Below the pieces are notes generated by a model. That model did no database searches. It was given only the letters and a program-made list of their open reading frames with translations, and had not been told where the DNA came from. Made by a program: the position numbers and the translations under genes. Source: Pseudomonas fluorescens (GTDB lineage Bacteria > Pseudomonadota > Gammaproteobacteria > Pseudomonadales > Pseudomonadaceae). From it: a DNA stretch of 64,000 nt. The stretch spans positions 2,627,826 to 2,691,825 of the forward strand of contig NZ_OZ024668.1 in assembly GCF_902497775.2 (NCBI RefSeq). The letters run 5' to 3'. Shown here piece by piece: positions 60,059-64,000 of this stretch (the first letter of the stretch is position 1; each line of letters begins with the position of its first letter).

Positions 60059-61593
60059 TCCTCCCACAGCTGTACGGTTTTGAGGATGTCGCGGCGGTTG
60101 GCCTTCTTCGCCCCGAACATGTTGGTGTCGGAGCTGCCGCTGCAGCCGCTGCCGAAGCTGAAGCCACACCCGGAGCGCTCGGCGAAGGCGTCGCTCATGG
60201 CCTCTTCGCGGTGGGCACTCGGTACCACGTAACGGTCTTCGTAGTTGGCGATGGCCAGGTAGCGGTACATCTCCTCGACCTGGTTCACGCTCAAGCCGAC
60301 GTCGCTGAGCACCTTGAGGTCCTGGACGCCTTCGACCTGCTCGGCACGCTTGTAGGCGCGCATGGCCAGCAGGCGCTTGAGGGCGCGCTTCACCGGTTTT
60401 TCGTCACCGGCGGTCAGCAGGTTGGCCAGGTAGCGCAGCGGGATGCGCAGGCTGTCGACATCCGGGATCACCCCGTTCATGCCCACGGTGCCGGCAGCTG
60501 CGGCGTTCTGGATCGGCGACAGCGGCGGCACGTACCAGACCATCGGCAAGGTGCGGTATTCCGGGTGCAGCGGCAGCGCCAGCTTCCAGTCGACGGCCAT
60601 CTTGTACACCGGCGAGCGTTGCGCGGCGTCGATCACCGACTGCGGTACGCCGTCCTCCAGGGCCTGGCGGATCACCGCCGGGTCGTTGGGGTCGAGGAAG
60701 ATCTCCAGCTGCTTCTCGTACAAGTCGTGCTCGTTGGCGGTGCTCGCCACTTCCGCGATGCGGTCGGCGTCATACAGCAGCACGCCGAGGTAGCGGATAC
60801 GGCCCACGCAGGTTTCGGCACACACGGTGGGCATGCCGGCCTCGATGCGCGGGTAGCAGAAGATGCACTTCTCGGACTTGCCGCTCTTCCAGTTGAAGTA
60901 GATCTTCTTGTACGGGCAGCCACTGATGCACATGCGCCAGCCGCGGCATTTTTCCTGGTCGATGAGGACGATACCGTCCTCTTCGCGCTTGTAGATCGCC
61001 CCGCTCGGGCAGGACGCCGCGCACGCCGGGTTCAGGCAGTGCTCGCACAGGCGCGGCAGGTACATCATGAAGGTGTTTTCGTACTCACCGTAAATGTCGG
61101 CCTGGATCTGGTCGAAGTTCTTGTCCTTGCGCCGCTTGGCGAACTCGGTGCCGAGGATCTCTTCCCAGTTCGGGCCCCACTCGATCTTCTCCATGCGCTT
61201 GCCGGACACCACCGAGCGCGGCCGCGCCGTCGGCTGGTGCTCGCCCAGGGGCGCGGTGTGCAGGTGCTGGTAGTCGAAGTCGAACGGCTCGTAATAGTCA
61301 TCCAGGCTCGGCAGGTCGGGGTTGGCGAAGATGTTCGCCAGCACCCGGAACTTGCCGCCGATGCGCGGGTTGATCGAGCCGTTGGCGTTGCGCACCCAGC
61401 CGCCCTTCCACTTGTCCTGGTTTTCCCACTCTTTCGGGTAGCCGACCCCGGGCTTGGATTCAACGTTGTTGAACCAGGCGTACTCCATGCCTTCACGGCT
61501 GGTCCAAACGTTCTTGCAGGTGATCGAACAAGTGTGGCAACCGATGCATTTGTCCAGGTTCAGGACCATGCCAATTTGTGAACGGATCTTCAT
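60055..61593 (-). CDS. narH: Respiratory nitrate reductase beta subunit
   Basis: 512 residues. Four Fe-S binding Cys groups: CIGCHTCSITCKNVW, CEHCLNPACAASCPSGAIY, CRGWRMCISGCPYKKIYFNW and CIFCYPRIEAGMPTVCAETCVGRIRYLGV. The Trp in the third group (CRGW) is consistent with a [3Fe-4S] centre. It transfers electrons from NarI to NarG. The C-terminus FGSGCSGSSDTNMFGAKKANRRDIL is typical. Confidence 0.95.
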   Translation of the reverse strand: MKIRSQIGMVLNLDKCIGCHTCSITCKNVWTSREGMEYAWFNNVESKPGVGYPKEWENQDKWKGGWVRNANGSINPRIGGKFRVLANIFANPDLPSLDDYYEPFDFDYQHLHTAPLGEHQPTARPRSVVSGKRMEKIEWGPNWEEILGTEFAKRRKDKNFDQIQADIYGEYENTFMMYLPRLCEHCLNPACAASCPSGAIYKREEDGIVLIDQEKCRGWRMCISGCPYKKIYFNWKSGKSEKCIFCYPRIEAGMPTVCAETCVGRIRYLGVLLYDADRIAEVASTANEHDLYEKQLEIFLDPNDPAVIRQALEDGVPQSVIDAAQRSPVYKMAVDWKLALPLHPEYRTLPMVWYVPPLSPIQNAAAAGTVGMNGVIPDVDSLRIPLRYLANLLTAGDEKPVKRALKRLLAMRAYKRAEQVEGVQDLKVLSDVGLSVNQVEEMYRYLAIANYEDRYVVPSAHREEAMSDAFAERSGCGFSFGSGCSGSSDTNMFGAKKANRRDILKTVQLWEE

Positions 61594-61604
61594 GACAGCA
61601 CTCC

Positions 61605-64000
61605 TTATTCCATCTCGGTCGGCAGCGGACCTGGCAGCTCATCGCCGCGCGAACCGTCGAGCCAGTCGACCTTGGCCATCTTGCGCACCACGACGAATTC
61701 GTCGCGGTTGCAGCCGACCGTGCCGTAATAGTTGAAGCCATAGGCCTGTTGGGCATAACCGCCGATCATGTGGGTCGGCTTGAGCACCACGCGGGTGACC
61801 GAGTTGTGGTGGCCACCGCGGGTCTTGGTGGTCTCGGCGCCCGGCACGTTCACGATCCGCTCCTGGGCGTGGTACATCATCACCATGCCTTCCTTGACCC
61901 GCTGGCTGACCACCGCCCGCGCGGTCAGCGCGCCGTTGGCGTTGAAGCACTCGATCCAGTCGTTGTCCTCGATGCCGGCCTTCTTCGCGTCGATTTCCGA
62001 GAGCCAGACAATCGGCCCGCCACGGCTCAGGGTGAGCATCAGCAGGTTGTCGCTGTAGGTGCTGTGGATGCCCCACTTCTGGTGCGGGGTGATCCAGTTG
62101 AGGACGATCTCGGTCTCACCATTGCTGCGCTTGCCTTTCACCCCGGCGATGGTGCGGGTGTTGACCGGTGGCCGGTAGCTCATCAACTGCTCGCCGAACG
62201 CCTGCATCCACGGGTGATCCTGGTAGAACTGCTGGCGGCCGGTGATGGTCCGCCACGGGATGTTCTCGTGAACGTTGGTGTAGCCGGCGTTGTAGCTGAC
62301 GTGATCGTCTTCGAGACCCGACCAGGTCGGGCTGGAGATGATCTTGCGCGGCTGCGCCTGGATATCGCGAAAGCGGATTGCTTCGTGAGCCTTGGGCAGC
62401 GCCAGGTGGCTGTGGTCGATGCCGGTGAACTGCGACAGCGCCGCCCAGGCCTTGACCGCGACATGGCCGTTGGTTTCCGGGGCCAGCGAGAGGATCACCT
62501 CGGCAGCGTCGATGGCGGTGTCGATTTTCGGCCGGCCCTGGCTGATGCCCGCCTCGACTTCGCGGTAATTCAGCTCACCGAGGAACTGCACTTCCTCATC
62601 GGTGTTCCAGTTGATGCCTTTGCCGCCGTTGCCGAGTTTTTCCAGCAGCGGACCGAGCGAGGTGAACTGCTTGTAGATGTTCGGATAGTCGCGCTCGACC
62701 ACCTGCAGGTTCGGCGCATTCTTGCCCGGCTGCGGCGCGACACCGGCGGTTTTCCAGTCGGTACCGCCGAATGGCTGGGCCAGCTCGCCGACGCTGTCAT
62801 GCATCAGCGGCACGGTGACCAGGTCCTGCTCGATGCCCAGGTGCCCTTGGGCCATGGCCGAGAAGGCCTTGGCGATGCCCTTGTAGATCTCCCAGTCCGA
62901 ACGCGATTCCCAGGCCGGATCAATGGCTGCCGACAGCGGGTGGATGAACGGGTGCATGTCCGAGGTGTTCATGTCGTCCTTCTCGTACCAGGTTGCGGTC
63001 GGCAGGACGATGTCGGAGTACACGCAGGTCGAAGACATGCGGAAATCCAGGGTGGTGACCAGGTCGAGCTTGCCGATGGCGCCCTCGTCGACCCATTCGG
63101 CCTCTTGCGGCTTGCAGTCGCCGACCTGGCCGATGTCCTCGTTCATCACGCCGTTGCGGGTACCGAGCAGGTACTTGAGCATGTACTCATGGCCCTTGCC
63201 CGAGGAGCCGAGCAGGTTGGAACGCCAGATGAACATGTTGCGCGGGAAGTTCACCGGGTTGTCCGGCTGCTCACAGGCAAAGCGCAGGCTGCCTTCGTGC
63301 AGGCCCTTGACCACGTAGTCCTTGGGCGCCATGCCGGCTGCAGCGGCGTCGCGGCAGATGTGCAGCGGGTTGGTGTTGAGCTGCGGCGCACTGGGCAGCC
63401 AGCCGGCGCGTTCGGCGCGGATGTTGTAGTCCAGGGCGTGCTCGGGGAACTCGCGCTTGTCGGCCAGCGGCGAGAGCACGTCGTGCATGCTCATCTTCTC
63501 GTGACGCCATTGCGAACTGTGGGCGTAGAAGAAGCTGGTGCCGTTCATCTGCCGTGGCGGCCGGCTCCAGTCCAGGCCAAAGGCCAACGGCAGCCAGCCG
63601 CACTGCGGACGCAGTTTTTCCTGGCCGACATAGTGGGCCCAGCCACCACCGGTCTGGCCGACGCAACCGCAGAGCATGAGCATGTTGATCAGCCCGCGGT
63701 AGTTCATGTCCATGTGGTACCAGTGGTTCATCGCCGCGCCGACGATGATCATCGAGCGGCCACGGGTCTTGTCGGCGTTGTCGGCGAACTCGCGGGCGAT
63801 CTGGATGGCTTTCTCGCGGCTGACGCCGGTGATCTGCTCCTGCCAGGCCGGGGTGCCCGGTACGTTGGCGTCATCGTAGTCGCGAGCCACGTTGGCCCCG
63901 CCCAGGCCACGGTCGATGGCAAGGTTCGCCGCCGACAGGTCGAACACCGTGGCGACCTTGACCTGGCTGCCGTCGGCCAGGGTCAGGCTGCGCACCGGCA
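61605..64000 (-). CDS. narG: Respiratory nitrate reductase alpha subunit, C-terminal part (truncated by window)
   Basis: The frame runs to the right edge without a start, so about 798 of roughly 1250 residues are present. Molybdopterin-oxidoreductase sequence includes IIVGAAMNHWYHMDMNYRGLINMLMLCGCVGQTGGGWAHYVGQEKLRPQ, TLDFRMSSTCVYSDIVLPTATWYEKDDMNTSDMHPFIHPLSAAIDPAWESRSDWEIYKGIAKAF and the C-terminal dinucleotide-binding domain. narG lies 11 bases before narH in the operon. The N-terminal Fe-S and Tat-like signal are outside the window. Confidence 0.95.
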   Translation of the reverse strand, partial: PVRSLTLADGSQVKVATVFDLSAANLAIDRGLGGANVARDYDDANVPGTPAWQEQITGVSREKAIQIAREFADNADKTRGRSMIIVGAAMNHWYHMDMNYRGLINMLMLCGCVGQTGGGWAHYVGQEKLRPQCGWLPLAFGLDWSRPPRQMNGTSFFYAHSSQWRHEKMSMHDVLSPLADKREFPEHALDYNIRAERAGWLPSAPQLNTNPLHICRDAAAAGMAPKDYVVKGLHEGSLRFACEQPDNPVNFPRNMFIWRSNLLGSSGKGHEYMLKYLLGTRNGVMNEDIGQVGDCKPQEAEWVDEGAIGKLDLVTTLDFRMSSTCVYSDIVLPTATWYEKDDMNTSDMHPFIHPLSAAIDPAWESRSDWEIYKGIAKAFSAMAQGHLGIEQDLVTVPLMHDSVGELAQPFGGTDWKTAGVAPQPGKNAPNLQVVERDYPNIYKQFTSLGPLLEKLGNGGKGINWNTDEEVQFLGELNYREVEAGISQGRPKIDTAIDAAEVILSLAPETNGHVAVKAWAALSQFTGIDHSHLALPKAHEAIRFRDIQAQPRKIISSPTWSGLEDDHVSYNAGYTNVHENIPWRTITGRQQFYQDHPWMQAFGEQLMSYRPPVNTRTIAGVKGKRSNGETEIVLNWITPHQKWGIHSTYSDNLLMLTLSRGGPIVWLSEIDAKKAGIEDNDWIECFNANGALTARAVVSQRVKEGMVMMYHAQERIVNVPGAETTKTRGGHHNSVTRVVLKPTHMIGGYAQQAYGFNYYGTVGCNRDEFVVVRKMAKVDWLDGSRGDELPGPLPTEME

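Noticed and set aside
1..64000. CRISPR arrays, tRNA or rRNA genes, insertion sequences and integrases
   Set aside because: No regularly spaced repeat-spacer pattern, no tRNA-like cloverleaf or rRNA sequence noticed, and no transposase or integrase motifs in any translated frame.

Overview
The window reads as a chromosomal segment of a fluorescent Pseudomonas, probably of the P. putida/fluorescens lineage. It is GC-rich and densely coded, and it carries Pseudomonas REP palindromes, a MvaT/Tur-type H-NS analogue, an OprD porin, a FecI/FecR/TonB iron cassette, a BktB/Hbd/TetR cluster and an HpaR-type MarR regulator. It also has a respiratory nitrate reductase with an Anr-type box upstream of class III ribonucleotide reductase, so the strain is probably capable of nitrate respiration. 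I see no rRNA, tRNA, CRISPR array, insertion sequence or integrase.

Layout. 0-4.8 kb: end of an RpiR-type regulator, then a polar amino-acid ABC transporter (binding protein, two permeases, ATPase) with a DadA-like flavin oxidoreductase inside the operon. 4.9-10.2 kb: DUF1624 membrane acyltransferase, a small glycine-rich membrane protein, HpaR-like MarR regulator, SpuA/PuuD-like hydrolase, RarD-like transporter, MOSC protein. 10.2-14.1 kb: a compact minus-strand operon encoding only exported proteins: a small Cys-pair protein, a DegP-like serine protease, a HEXXH/EYEAD zinc peptidase, an astacin-like metzincin and a DUF1353 lipoprotein, possibly preceded by a 31-residue peptide. I do not recognise this combination and consider it the best candidate for an undescribed system. 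14.3-28.5 kb: a DMT exporter with a frameshifted LysR regulator, the iron sigma/anti-sigma/receptor cassette with a Fur box, a lone degenerate M16 peptidase, two lipoproteins, SDR, LysE and AraC genes, and an XRE-cupin regulator divergent from an aldolase/DapA-like pair.

28.6-45.4 kb: periplasmic catalase, AraC regulator, BktB-Hbd-TetR, a five-gene chemosensory/phosphorelay operon (triple-receiver hybrid kinase, CheR, CheB, receiver-kinase, receiver), an orphan receiver, a glycosyltransferase, CobF, an OprD porin and a MvaT-family protein. 45.6-53.6 kb: GloA, a flavin reductase plus luciferase-like monooxygenase, small proteins, a Fur-boxed FtrABCD iron uptake operon and a chemoreceptor. 53.6-64 kb (minus strand): an anaerobic module of narGHJI (narG runs off the window), a PpiC-type chaperone, moaA, then nrdD, a separate 55-residue glycyl-radical domain, and nrdG.

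The most notable points are the secreted-protease operon, the split class III ribonucleotide reductase whose glycyl-radical loop is its own gene, the single-base deletion in the LysR gene, three copies of a TGGTATNCCA motif around the flavin monooxygenase genes, and a terminator-like hairpin in the oprD leader. All family calls come from reading motifs in translated sequence; no database search was run.
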